Of a DNA stretch of 64,000 bases, positions 36,830 through 44,804 are shown one piece after another (the stretch's first letter is position 1; the number at the start of each line of letters is the position of its first letter). Source of the DNA: Sphingomonas hengshuiensis. Its GTDB lineage: Bacteria > Pseudomonadota > Alphaproteobacteria > Sphingomonadales > Sphingomonadaceae. The position numbers were made by a program, and so were the translations under genes. The stretch lies in NCBI RefSeq assembly GCF_000935025.1, contig NZ_CP010836.1, forward strand, positions 4,030,001 to 4,094,000. Reading direction: 5' to 3'. A model generated the notes under the pieces. The model saw only the letters and a program-made list of their open reading frames with translations, had not been told where the DNA came from and did not search any database.

Positions 36830-37207
36830 TTGGCCACATCGCCCACCGTCCAGCGTTCGACCGATCCGCAAGGGATCGATGCGCTGCACAAGCTCGTGCT
36901 GACTTCGCTCGACGACGATCAGGCGGTGGAAACCGTCTCGATCCCGCTCGCGGGCAAGAGCAGCATTGCCGATTACATGGTCGTCGCCTCGGGCCGCTCG
37001 ACGCGGCAGGTCGCGTCGATGGCGATGAAGCTTGCCGAGAAGATCAAGGCCGAATGCGGCCGCAGCCCGCGTATCGAGGGGTTGCCGACCGCCGATTGGG
37101 TGCTGATCGATGCGGGCGACGTGATCGTCCACCTCTTCCGCCCCGAAGTGCGCAGCTTCTACAATCTCGAACGCATGTGGTCGTTCGGCGAAGCCAGCCC
37201 GGCATGA
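36830..37207 (+). CDS. rsfS: Ribosome silencing factor RsfS
   Basis: Binds ribosomal protein L14 and blocks joining of subunits in nutrient-poor conditions. The 125-residue protein has the family core DDQAVETVSIPLAGKSSIADYMVVASGRSTRQV and ADWVLIDAGDVIVHLFRPEVRSFYNLERMW. The start is a TTG at 36830 with AGGAGG a few bases upstream. Between nadD and rlmH, as in most alphaproteobacteria. Confidence 0.95.
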   Translation: MATSPTVQRSTDPQGIDALHKLVLTSLDDDQAVETVSIPLAGKSSIADYMVVASGRSTRQVASMAMKLAEKIKAECGRSPRIEGLPTADWVLIDAGDVIVHLFRPEVRSFYNLERMWSFGEASPA

Positions 37208-37231
37208 GCCCTTCGCGGCGATAGCGGCGCG

Positions 37232-37654
37232 ATGCTGCTGCACATCGTCGCGCGCGGGCGGATCGGGCGCAGCCCCGAGGCCGAGCTTGTCGAGCGCTAT
37301 CTCAAGCGCGTGACCTGGCCGACTCGCGTTACCGAGCTGCCCGATACCGGCGGGCGCGTCCCCGACAAGGCGCCGGGCACAAAGACCGTCGTACTCGATG
37401 AAACCGGCGATAACCTGCCCTCGCGCGTTCTCGCCGAGCGGCTGGGCGCGTGGCGCGATGACGGCGTGCGCGAAGTGCGCTTCCTGATCGGTGCGGCGGA
37501 TGGATTCGGCGACGCCGAGCGCGCGGGTGCCGACCTGTTGCTGTCGTTCGGGCGCGCGACCTGGCCGCACATGATGGCGCGCGCGATGCTGGCCGAACAG
37601 CTGTGGCGCGCCGCGTCGATCCTCGCCAACCACCCCTATCACCGCGAAGGCTGA
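37232..37654 (+). CDS. rlmH: 23S rRNA pseudouridine-1915 N3-methyltransferase
   Basis: SPOUT-class enzyme methylating pseudouridine 1915 of helix 69. The 140-residue protein shows the trefoil-knot segments EVRFLIGAADGFG and LLLSFGRATWPHMMARAMLAEQLWRAASILANHPYHRE. Length and C-terminus match the family (typically 140-160). It lies 24 bases after rsfS. Confidence 0.95.
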   Translation: MLLHIVARGRIGRSPEAELVERYLKRVTWPTRVTELPDTGGRVPDKAPGTKTVVLDETGDNLPSRVLAERLGAWRDDGVREVRFLIGAADGFGDAERAGADLLLSFGRATWPHMMARAMLAEQLWRAASILANHPYHREG

Positions 37655-37658
37655 CACC

Positions 37659-38843
37659 ATGGGGCCGGGGCGGAGCATCGCGCTGACGCTTGCGCTGGCC
37701 GGGATGCTCGCGGCGGGGACGCTGGCCCGGGCGCAGGCACCGTCGCTGGGCGAGCAAAAGGCGCGCCTCGATTCCGCCGCTGCCGCGTCGCAGGCCGCAC
37801 AGGCACGATCGCGTGCGCTAGAACAGGCCGCGGCAGGCGAGCGCGACCTCGCGGCGCAGGCCCGCGCGCAGGAGGCCGCCGCTGCCGAGCGGATCAAGGC
37901 GGCGGAGGCAGACATCGCCGCGGCCTTTGCCCGGATCGCGATCGTCGATCGCGCGCTGACAACTCAGCGGACCCGGCTCGCCGAGCGCCAGGGGCCAATT
38001 CTGCGGCTCGTCGCGGCGCTCCAGTCGATGGCCCGACGCCCCGCGGTGCTCGGGCTGGTCCAGCCCGGGTCGACCGCCGACATGGTCCATATCCGGGCAG
38101 TGCTCGGCACCACCCTGCCCGTCGTTGCCGCGCGCACCGCGAATGTCCGCGCCGAACTGGCGCGCGTCCGCCAGCTTCGCGCCGATGCCCAGGCCGCACT
38201 CGCCAGCCTTCGCGACGGCCGCGCGCGGCTGGAGGGCGAACGCACCGCGCTCGTCAAGCTGGAGGCCGGGCACCGGCTGCGCTCGCAGACGCTGGGGCGC
38301 AGCGCGCTGGTCGAATCCGACCGCGCACTGGCGCTAGGGGAGCGCGCGCGCGAGATCGTCGACCAGATGGCGACCGCAGGCGATGCGCGCGAGATTCAGG
38401 CGGCGCTGGCCACGCTGCCAGGCCCGCTGCCGCGACCGACCACCCCCGGCGAACCGCCCGCGACGCGTGCAACCACCCTCACCGCCTACCGGCTTCCAGT
38501 GGCCGGGCGCGTCGTCAGCGGGCTCGGCGAACTGTCGGCGACGGGCGTGCGCGCGCGCGGGCTGACGCTGGCCTGCGCGCCCAATGCCGCGGCGGTTGCT
38601 CCGGCGGCGGGGCGCATCGTCTATGCCGGACCGTTTCGCGCCTATGGCGGGGTCGTGATCGTCGATCATGGCAAGGGCTGGACCTCGCTCGTCACCGGAC
38701 TGGCCTCGGTTGGGGTGCGCGTAGGCGACACCGTAGCGCAGGGCGCTCCGATCGGGCGCGCGGGTGCCGGCGATGCGCCGCAGCTGACCGTCGAACTCCG
38801 CCGTCGCGGCCGCCCGATGGACCTCGCACAGCTCCTCGGCTGA
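37659..38843 (+). CDS. EnvC-like murein hydrolase activator (degenerate M23 domain)
   Basis: A 394-residue exported protein: signal peptide (about 1-24), a long Ala/Arg/Gln-rich coiled coil (about 30-230) and a C-terminal LytM/M23 domain (about 285-390: AAGRIVYAGPFRAYGGVVIVDHGKGW). The zinc ligands of active M23 peptidases are not seen; the usual YxHL segment reads WTSLVTGL and no HxxxD is visible. It is therefore probably an amidase activator of the EnvC/NlpD kind, not a peptidase. It begins four bases after rlmH and sits before ctpA, a frequent pairing. Confidence 0.88.
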   Translation: MGPGRSIALTLALAGMLAAGTLARAQAPSLGEQKARLDSAAAASQAAQARSRALEQAAAGERDLAAQARAQEAAAAERIKAAEADIAAAFARIAIVDRALTTQRTRLAERQGPILRLVAALQSMARRPAVLGLVQPGSTADMVHIRAVLGTTLPVVAARTANVRAELARVRQLRADAQAALASLRDGRARLEGERTALVKLEAGHRLRSQTLGRSALVESDRALALGERAREIVDQMATAGDAREIQAALATLPGPLPRPTTPGEPPATRATTLTAYRLPVAGRVVSGLGELSATGVRARGLTLACAPNAAAVAPAAGRIVYAGPFRAYGGVVIVDHGKGWTSLVTGLASVGVRVGDTVAQGAPIGRAGAGDAPQLTVELRRRGRPMDLAQLLG

Positions 38844-38926
38844 CGCTGCGCGGCGCTTTGCTACGCCGTGGAAAAGCCGCTATCGATCCCCATATTGCGC
38901 GCACCGCGCTTCCGGAAAGTCGTTTG

Positions 38927-40261
38927 ATGCTTCGCTCGTTTCTTCAGGTCACTGCAGCCGTCAGCGCACTGGCCCTTGTGCCCATCGCCTCGGGCGCCAT
39001 GGCGGGGGTCGATACCAACAGCTACCGCGAACTCGACACCTTCATGGAAGTTTATAACCAGGTGAAGGCGAACTATGTCGAAAAGGTCGACGACAAGACG
39101 CTGGTCGAAGGCGCGATCCAGGGGATGCTCGCGGCGCTCGATCCGCACAGCAGCTTTGCCGACGGACTCGAATTCGACAATCTGAAAATCCAGACCGATG
39201 GCAATTATGGCGGGCTGGGGCTGACCGTCACGCAGCAGGACGGCGCGGTGAAGGTCATCGCCCCGACCGAGGATACCCCGGCGGCGCGCGCGGGGATCAA
39301 ATCGGGCGACTTCATCACCCATCTCGACGGCAAGTTCATCGTCGGCGGCAGCCTCGACGAAGCGATCGAGCAGATGCGCGGCCAGCCGGGGACCAAGATC
39401 ACGCTCACCGTCGTCCGCCCCGGCGCCGACAAACCGCTGCAGTTCACCCTGACCCGCGAAGTGATCGTGCAGAAGCCGGTGAAGTGGGACGTCAAGAACG
39501 GCGTCGGCATCATCAACATCAACACCTTCACGGCGCAAACCGGCGCCGACACGATCGCCGCGATCCAGTCGATCGACAAGAAGCTGGGGCACAAGCCGCT
39601 CGGCTATGTCGTCGATCTCCGCCAGAATGGCGGCGGGTTGCTGAGCGAGGCGATCGCGGTGTCCGACGTGTTCCTGGGGCATGGCGAGATCGTGTCGCAG
39701 CGCGGACGCGAGAAGGACGATATTTCCCGCTATTACGCCGAATCGATGGTGCCGGGGGATCTGGCGCGCGGGCTGCCGGTGGTGGTGCTGGTCGATTCGG
39801 GCACTGCCTCGGCGTCGGAGATCGTCGCGGGGGCGCTCCAGGATCATCACCGCGGGCTGGTGATGGGGGTGCGCAGCTTCGGCAAGGGATCGGTCCAGAC
39901 GATCCTGCCGATGGGGCCGCGCGCCGCGCTGCGCCTCACGACCGCGCGCTATTACACACCGTCGGGCCATTCGGTGCAGGAAGGCGGGATCAAGCCCGAC
40001 CTGATGGTGCCGCAGATTTCGGACCCCGATTACAAGGATCGCCCGGTGCTGCGCGAAGCCGATCTGCGCCGTCACCTGATCAATTCGGAAAAGGTCGACG
40101 ACGGCGTGCTCGAAGAGGACGCCAAGACGGATCCGCGCTTTGCCGCCACGGCGGAACAGCTCAAGAAGCAGGGAATCGACGATTTCCAGCTCCATTACGC
40201 GCTCCAGACGATCGCGCGGGTCGGGCCGAACAGCCCGCTCGTCGCGACCAAGGGGCGCTGA
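38927..40261 (+). CDS. ctpA: C-terminal processing (S41) peptidase
   Basis: Periplasmic serine protease with PDZ domain, 444 residues. Signal peptide about 1-26, N-terminal helix bundle containing VEGAIQGMLAALDPHSSF, PDZ domain (about 85-170: GNYGGLGLTVTQQDG, ARAGIKSGDFITHLDG), and peptidase core with the catalytic Ser in VDSGTASASEIVAGAL and Lys in GVRSFGKGSVQTI. It can cut cell-wall enzymes or lipoproteins. The ATG at 38927 gives a proper signal peptide; the open frame upstream does not. Confidence 0.93.
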   Translation: MLRSFLQVTAAVSALALVPIASGAMAGVDTNSYRELDTFMEVYNQVKANYVEKVDDKTLVEGAIQGMLAALDPHSSFADGLEFDNLKIQTDGNYGGLGLTVTQQDGAVKVIAPTEDTPAARAGIKSGDFITHLDGKFIVGGSLDEAIEQMRGQPGTKITLTVVRPGADKPLQFTLTREVIVQKPVKWDVKNGVGIININTFTAQTGADTIAAIQSIDKKLGHKPLGYVVDLRQNGGGLLSEAIAVSDVFLGHGEIVSQRGREKDDISRYYAESMVPGDLARGLPVVVLVDSGTASASEIVAGALQDHHRGLVMGVRSFGKGSVQTILPMGPRAALRLTTARYYTPSGHSVQEGGIKPDLMVPQISDPDYKDRPVLREADLRRHLINSEKVDDGVLEEDAKTDPRFAATAEQLKKQGIDDFQLHYALQTIARVGPNSPLVATKGR

Positions 40262-40264
40262 GCC

Positions 40265-40747
40265 ATGCCGGTTGACGGACTTCGTATCGCACGGCTGATC
40301 GCGCTGCTGCTGCCCGCAGCTTTGGTCGGCGGTGCGCTACTTTCGCAAAGTTTCGGACTGGTCCCGTGCGAGATGTGCATGTGGCAGCGCTGGCCGCATT
40401 ATGCCGCGATCGCAGTGGCGGCGCTGTCGTTCGTGGCCCCCGGTCGCCCGCTGCGGATGACGCTGGTGTTGTTCGCGGGCGCGCTGATCGCGCTCAGCGG
40501 CGCGATCGGCATTTTCCACGCGGGAGTCGAATATCATTGGTGGCAGGGCATCACCGCCTGCACCGCCGCAGCCACCCCCGGCGATCCGATGGCGATGCTC
40601 GACGAAGCGCTCCGCCGCCCGCTGATCCGCTGCGACACGGCGCAATGGACGCTGCTCGGGATCAGCCTCGCAGGGTTCAACGCGATCTTCTCGCTCGCGG
40701 GCGCGGTGGCGATCTTTGGCCTGTCGGTTCGGAGGGCAAGGCGATGA
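40265..40747 (+). CDS. dsbB: Disulfide bond formation protein B
   Basis: Inner-membrane oxidase that passes electrons from DsbA to quinone. The 160-residue protein has four membrane helices and both cysteine pairs: Cys35-Cys38 in CEMC and Cys99/Cys123 in the second periplasmic loop (ITACT...IRCDT). It starts three bases after ctpA and overlaps coq7 by ATGA. The dsbA partner is not in the window. Confidence 0.92.
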   Translation: MPVDGLRIARLIALLLPAALVGGALLSQSFGLVPCEMCMWQRWPHYAAIAVAALSFVAPGRPLRMTLVLFAGALIALSGAIGIFHAGVEYHWWQGITACTAAATPGDPMAMLDEALRRPLIRCDTAQWTLLGISLAGFNAIFSLAGAVAIFGLSVRRARR

Positions 40748-41277
40748 GCTGGAAACCGGGTGACGCGCGTGAGGCCATGCGGACAATGGTGCGCGTCGAC
40801 CAGGCGGGCGAATATGGCGCGACGCGAATCTATGCCGGCCAGCTGGCGGTGATGGGGGATCGCACGCCCGCCGCGCGCCAGATCGCGGGCATGGCGATCC
40901 AGGAGGAGCGCCATCGCCGCTTTTTCGACGCGATGCTGGTGCGCCGCGGCGTTCGACCGACCGCGCTCCAGCCCTTTTGGGATGTGGCAGGCTTTGCGCT
41001 GGGCGCGGTCACTGCGGCGATGGGGCCTTCCGCCGCCATGGCCTGCACGGCTGCGGTCGAGACCGAGATCGACCGCCATTATAGCCAGCAGCTCGCCGAA
41101 CTGGGGGCTGCCGATCCCGAGCTGAGCGAGGCCGTTGCAGAGTTTCGTGCCGAAGAGCTTGAGCATCTCGACACCGCGATTGCCTCTGGCGCGGAGCAGG
41201 CGCCGGGCTATCCGGTGCTCGCCGGGCTGATTCGCATGGGGTGCCGCGCCGCGATTGCGCTGTCCAAGCGGATATGA
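40744..41277 (+). CDS. coq7: Demethoxyubiquinone hydroxylase (Coq7/UbiF-type diiron)
   Basis: Diiron monooxygenase of ubiquinone synthesis at the inner membrane, 177 residues. Iron ligands are visible in RVDQAGEYGATRIY, the EERHRRFF segment, VETEIDRHYSQQL and FRAEELEHLDTA. A short hydrophobic hairpin (about 80-105) suits membrane contact. Its ATG overlaps the dsbB stop, so dsbB (quinone-using) and coq7 (quinone-making) are coupled, ending the nadD-to-coq7 operon. Confidence 0.93.
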   Translation: MSWKPGDAREAMRTMVRVDQAGEYGATRIYAGQLAVMGDRTPAARQIAGMAIQEERHRRFFDAMLVRRGVRPTALQPFWDVAGFALGAVTAAMGPSAAMACTAAVETEIDRHYSQQLAELGAADPELSEAVAEFRAEELEHLDTAIASGAEQAPGYPVLAGLIRMGCRAAIALSKRI

Positions 41278-41337
41278 CAGGCCGGGTTCAGCGTTAGGGG
41301 TGTAGGAAATGTCCCGGTGGGTGAAGGAGCAGGCGTG

Positions 41338-41742
41338 ATGATCAAGCAGGTTGTATTCGGCGCGGCGCTCGCCGTGGCACCGCTCCTCGTCCCAGCGGCG
41401 CAGGCGCAGAATGCCGCCCAGAACGGCGTGCTGCTGATTTACGGCAACGACAAATGCCCGACCAACGACAATGGCGAAGAGATCGTCGTGTGCCAGCGCC
41501 TCGACGAGACCGAACGGTTTCGCATCCCCAAGACGCTGCGCGACCAGGCCGGGCGCCCGCAAGCGACCGAAAGCTGGGCAGTCCGCTCGCAGGATGCGCT
41601 GACCTCGGGGCAGACCGGCACCGGAAGCTGCTCGACGGTGGGGGCAGGCGGGCAGACCGGCTGTTTCGTGCGCAACGCAACGCGTGCCAAGGCCGATGCC
41701 AAGGCGCGGAAGAAGGCCGAGACCGACCTGCCGCTTCCCTGA
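41338..41742 (+). CDS. Exported hypothetical protein with charged tail
   Basis: A 134-residue protein with a signal peptide (about 1-23, AQAQ cleavage), four cysteines in the mature part (DKCPT, VVCQR, GSCST, TGCFV) likely to pair as disulfides, and a Lys/Ala-rich C-terminus. The pattern is seen in other sphingomonad exported proteins but no function is known to me. AAGGAG seven bases upstream supports the ATG at 41338. It lies 60 bases after coq7 and may belong to the same transcript. Confidence 0.78.
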   Translation: MIKQVVFGAALAVAPLLVPAAQAQNAAQNGVLLIYGNDKCPTNDNGEEIVVCQRLDETERFRIPKTLRDQAGRPQATESWAVRSQDALTSGQTGTGSCSTVGAGGQTGCFVRNATRAKADAKARKKAETDLPLP

Positions 41743-41745
41743 TGC

Positions 41746-42954
41746 TCAGCGCGGGGCGGTCACCCACTCCGGTGGCGGGCGCCGCACGCAATCGACGATG
41801 AGCCAGAGCATCACGGCTCCCCGAAACCCGGCGGCGACCGCAATATCGGTTACGGTGGTTGCGGGCCACGCATTCTCCATCCCGGCAAACCACCAGAACT
41901 CGGCGAAATACGCCGCGATGTCGCCGACCACGAACAGCGCGACCAGCCGCAACCGCGGCGCCAGCATCACCAGCATCGGATAGAGCCACAGGTCGAACTG
42001 CGGCGAATAGACCTTGTTGGTCAGCATGAACCACGCCAGCACCGGCGCAAACAGCGTCCACAGATGCGCGTGGTGCTGGCGCCATCCGAATGCGAGCATC
42101 GCACCCGCGCCGCCAACGAACAGCAGCGGCGCAAAGAGATTGCGATCCTCGGTCCAGGTGAACAGCCATCCCAGATTGGCAAGCACGTCCCAGGTCGCGG
42201 CGGCGGTGCCCGAGCGCTCCTGCGAGAAGCGATAGAATTCGCTCCAATTCTCCGGCGCCAGCAGCGCGACCGGCAGGTTCACCGCCAGCCACGCCCCGAT
42301 CGCCGCCGCCGAGAGCGCCGTCGCGCGCATCAGCCGCGCCCGCCAGGGCCGGGCGTCGCCGAACAATGCGCCAAGCCCGAGCAACGGCAGCAGCAGCACC
42401 GGGAAGAGCTTTGCCGCCGTGCCCAGCGCCGCGGCAGCGGCGGCCTGCACCAGCCGCCCGCGCTGCGCTAGTACCAGCGCGCAGACCGCAAGCGTCGCGG
42501 CGGCAAGGTCCCAGTTATGCGCCAGATACAGCACGAGCGGCGGCGCCGCCGCCCAGGCCCATAGCCGCCGCCGATCGACTCCCGCCCGCATCATCATCGC
42601 CAGGATCGCCGCCGCCAGAAGCGCATTGACCAGCGCAACCACGCCCAGGAAATGCGCGTCCCGCGCGCCGGCGCCGAACAGGAGGCGCGTTACGCTCCCC
42701 TCCAGCCAGATCTGCGCGCCGGTGAGGACCGGATATTCCATCCGCGCCTGCAGATACGGGATCTGCCCGCTGGCCACCCCACGCCCGAACCAGAAGGGCA
42801 GCACATCGGAATAGCAGCCGGTGGTATATTGTATCGACCCGACCCAGCCGCCGGACATGCAATGCCCCTTGAACAGCCAGCCCAGGCTGCACGTCACCGC
42901 CAGCGCCAGCCAAAGCACGCGCGCCTTCGCGTTCCAGATCGTCGCCCACCCCAT
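41746..42954 (-). CDS. Multi-pass membrane glycosyltransferase-like protein (GT87/DUF2029 type)
   Basis: A 402-residue integral membrane protein with roughly ten hydrophobic segments. An early periplasmic loop carries YTTGCYSDVLPFWFGRGVASGQIPYLQARMEYPVLTG, whose YSDVxxFW...PYxxxxxEYP pattern is typical of polyprenol-phosphate-mannose-dependent GT-C transferases. The substrate is unknown. The start at 42954 is chosen because the upstream frame is basic and unlike a membrane protein. Divergent from the radical SAM gene across 78 bases. Confidence 0.8.
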   Translation of the reverse strand: MGWATIWNAKARVLWLALAVTCSLGWLFKGHCMSGGWVGSIQYTTGCYSDVLPFWFGRGVASGQIPYLQARMEYPVLTGAQIWLEGSVTRLLFGAGARDAHFLGVVALVNALLAAAILAMMMRAGVDRRRLWAWAAAPPLVLYLAHNWDLAAATLAVCALVLAQRGRLVQAAAAAALGTAAKLFPVLLLPLLGLGALFGDARPWRARLMRATALSAAAIGAWLAVNLPVALLAPENWSEFYRFSQERSGTAAATWDVLANLGWLFTWTEDRNLFAPLLFVGGAGAMLAFGWRQHHAHLWTLFAPVLAWFMLTNKVYSPQFDLWLYPMLVMLAPRLRLVALFVVGDIAAYFAEFWWFAGMENAWPATTVTDIAVAAGFRGAVMLWLIVDCVRRPPPEWVTAPR

Positions 42955-43032
42955 GCGGCGTGCCTTACCGGCCCGGCTGCATCGCGTCCATCGCCACTGG
43001 ACACGCAAGCGATTGGAACATATAAAGAACAA

Positions 43033-44280
43033 ATGGCGCAACTGGACCTTCGCGAGAAACTCGCCATCCTTGCCGACGCGGCAAAATATGACGCATCCTG
43101 CGCGTCATCCGGCACGAGCAAGCGTAATTCGGCGGACGGCAAGGGACTGGGCTCGACCGAGGGCATGGGCATTTGCCACGCCTATGCGCCCGATGGCCGC
43201 TGCATCAGCCTGCTCAAGATCCTGCTGACCAACGCGTGCGTGTTCGATTGCCATTATTGCATCAACCGCAAGAGTTCGAACGTCCGCCGCGCGCGCTTCA
43301 CGCCCGAGGAAATTGTCGACCTCACGCTGCGCTTCTATCGCCGCAATTATATCGAGGGGCTGTTTCTCTCCTCGGGGATCATCCGGTCGCCGGATTATAC
43401 GATGGAGCAGATCGTCCGCGTCGCGCAGAGCCTGCGCGAGGATCATGGGTTTCGCGGATATATCCATTTGAAGACGATCCCCGACGCCGACCCCGAGTTG
43501 GTCCGGCAGGCGGGGCTCCACGCCGATCGGCTGTCGATCAATGTCGAGTTGCCGACCGTCGCCGGGCTGACTCGATTGGCCCCGGAGAAATCGGCGCCGC
43601 GGATCGAAGGCGCGATGCGCGACGTGCGGGCGTCGATCGATGATCGCGCCGATGCAGGCAAACGCTACAAGTCCGCACCCCGCTTCGCGCCTGCGGGCCA
43701 GTCGACCCAGATGATCGTCGGCGCCGATGCGGCGACGGATGGCGACATCATCACCCGCGCCGCCGGACTGTACGATCGCTTCAAGCTCCGCCGCGTCTAT
43801 TATTCGGCGTTCAGCCCGATCCCGGACGCGAGCGCAGTGCTGCCGCTCCAGCGCCCGCCGCTGATGCGCGAACATCGGCTGTACCAGTCCGACTGGCTGA
43901 TGCGCTTCTACGACTATCAGCCGCGCGAAGTCGCCGCGGCGGCGGACTCCGCGACCGGCATGCTCCCGCTCGACATCGATCCCAAGCTCGCCTGGGCGCT
44001 CAAATTCCGCGATCGCTTCCCGGTGGACGTCAACCGCGCGCCGCGCGAGGCGCTGTTGCGCGTGCCGGGGCTGGGGGTGAAGGCCGTGACGGCGATCCTC
44101 GCCACGCGGCGCTGGCGGCGGCTGCGGCTCGCCGATGTCGCGCGGCTGACGGTCTCGATCGCCAAGCTCCGCCCTTTCCTGATCGCAGAGGACTGGCGCC
44201 CGGTCGCGCTGGCCGAAAAGGCCGATCTCCGCGCGCTCGTCGCACCAAAGCGCGAGCAACTGGAGCTTTTCGCCGCGTGA
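43033..44280 (+). CDS. Putative DNA modification/repair radical SAM protein
   Basis: A 415-residue radical SAM protein of the UdgX-associated family (TIGR03916 type). The iron-sulfur triad is Cys69, Cys73 and Cys76 in NACVFDCHYCINR. The SAM barrel spans about 60-300. A C-terminal helix-hairpin-helix DNA-binding motif (about 332-375: VNRAPREALLRVPGLGVKAVTAIL) follows and the chain ends in a PCNA/clamp-like QLELFAA. The family name comes from its frequent linkage to UdgX; the reaction is unknown. Here UdgX is two genes downstream. Confidence 0.9.
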   Translation: MAQLDLREKLAILADAAKYDASCASSGTSKRNSADGKGLGSTEGMGICHAYAPDGRCISLLKILLTNACVFDCHYCINRKSSNVRRARFTPEEIVDLTLRFYRRNYIEGLFLSSGIIRSPDYTMEQIVRVAQSLREDHGFRGYIHLKTIPDADPELVRQAGLHADRLSINVELPTVAGLTRLAPEKSAPRIEGAMRDVRASIDDRADAGKRYKSAPRFAPAGQSTQMIVGADAATDGDIITRAAGLYDRFKLRRVYYSAFSPIPDASAVLPLQRPPLMREHRLYQSDWLMRFYDYQPREVAAAADSATGMLPLDIDPKLAWALKFRDRFPVDVNRAPREALLRVPGLGVKAVTAILATRRWRRLRLADVARLTVSIAKLRPFLIAEDWRPVALAEKADLRALVAPKREQLELFAA

Positions 44281-44312
44281 AACGGTTGTGCCCCCGAAAC
44301 AGGAGGGCTCCC

Positions 44313-44795
44313 ATGAGCGACGCACGCATTTTCGAGGATTTGAAGGCCGATCACGACCGCCAGCGCGGGCTGCTCAAGCGCGTCGGCGACCATCCCGGCA
44401 CCGACGCGCCGCGCCGCGAGGCGTTCGAGACGCTGCAGCTCGAGCTCCAGGCGCATGCCGCCGCCGAGGAGGAGTCGCTTTATGCGACGATGCTCGGCGA
44501 CCCCGAACTGCGCGAGGATGCGCGCCATTCGGTGTCCGAGCACAAGGAAGTCGACGATCTGCTCGGCGAGCTTCTCGACCTCGAATTCGGCACCGCCGAA
44601 TGGGACGAAACGTTCGGCGAGATGCGCCATCGCTACGAGCATCACATCGACGAGGAGGAGGAAGACATGTTCCCCGCCGCCGCCGAAGGGCTGAGCGATG
44701 CCGAGCAGGAACGGCTCGCGACGATATTCGAAGCCCGCAAGCCCGCCGAACTGGAGCGGGCCGAGGACCATGCCCCCGGCGACGAACGCGAATAA
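44313..44795 (+). CDS. Hemerythrin HHE-domain protein
   Basis: A 160-residue four-helix protein with hemerythrin cation-binding signatures: LKADHDRQRGLL, LQAHAAAEEESLY, SEHKEVDDLL and MRHRYEHHIDEEEEDMFP. It would bind a diiron centre able to sense or buffer oxygen or nitric oxide. AGGAGGG precedes the ATG at 44313. It is inserted between the radical SAM gene and the UdgX gene (10 bases from the latter), so it is probably cotranscribed with two oxygen-sensitive iron-sulfur proteins. Confidence 0.9.
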   Translation: MSDARIFEDLKADHDRQRGLLKRVGDHPGTDAPRREAFETLQLELQAHAAAEEESLYATMLGDPELREDARHSVSEHKEVDDLLGELLDLEFGTAEWDETFGEMRHRYEHHIDEEEEDMFPAAAEGLSDAEQERLATIFEARKPAELERAEDHAPGDERE

Positions 44796-44804
44796 GGCGG
44801 CCCG

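Noticed and set aside
37659-38843. Active M23 metallopeptidase
   Set aside because: The zinc-binding HxxxD and HxH motifs are not visible, so a non-catalytic EnvC-type activator is called instead.
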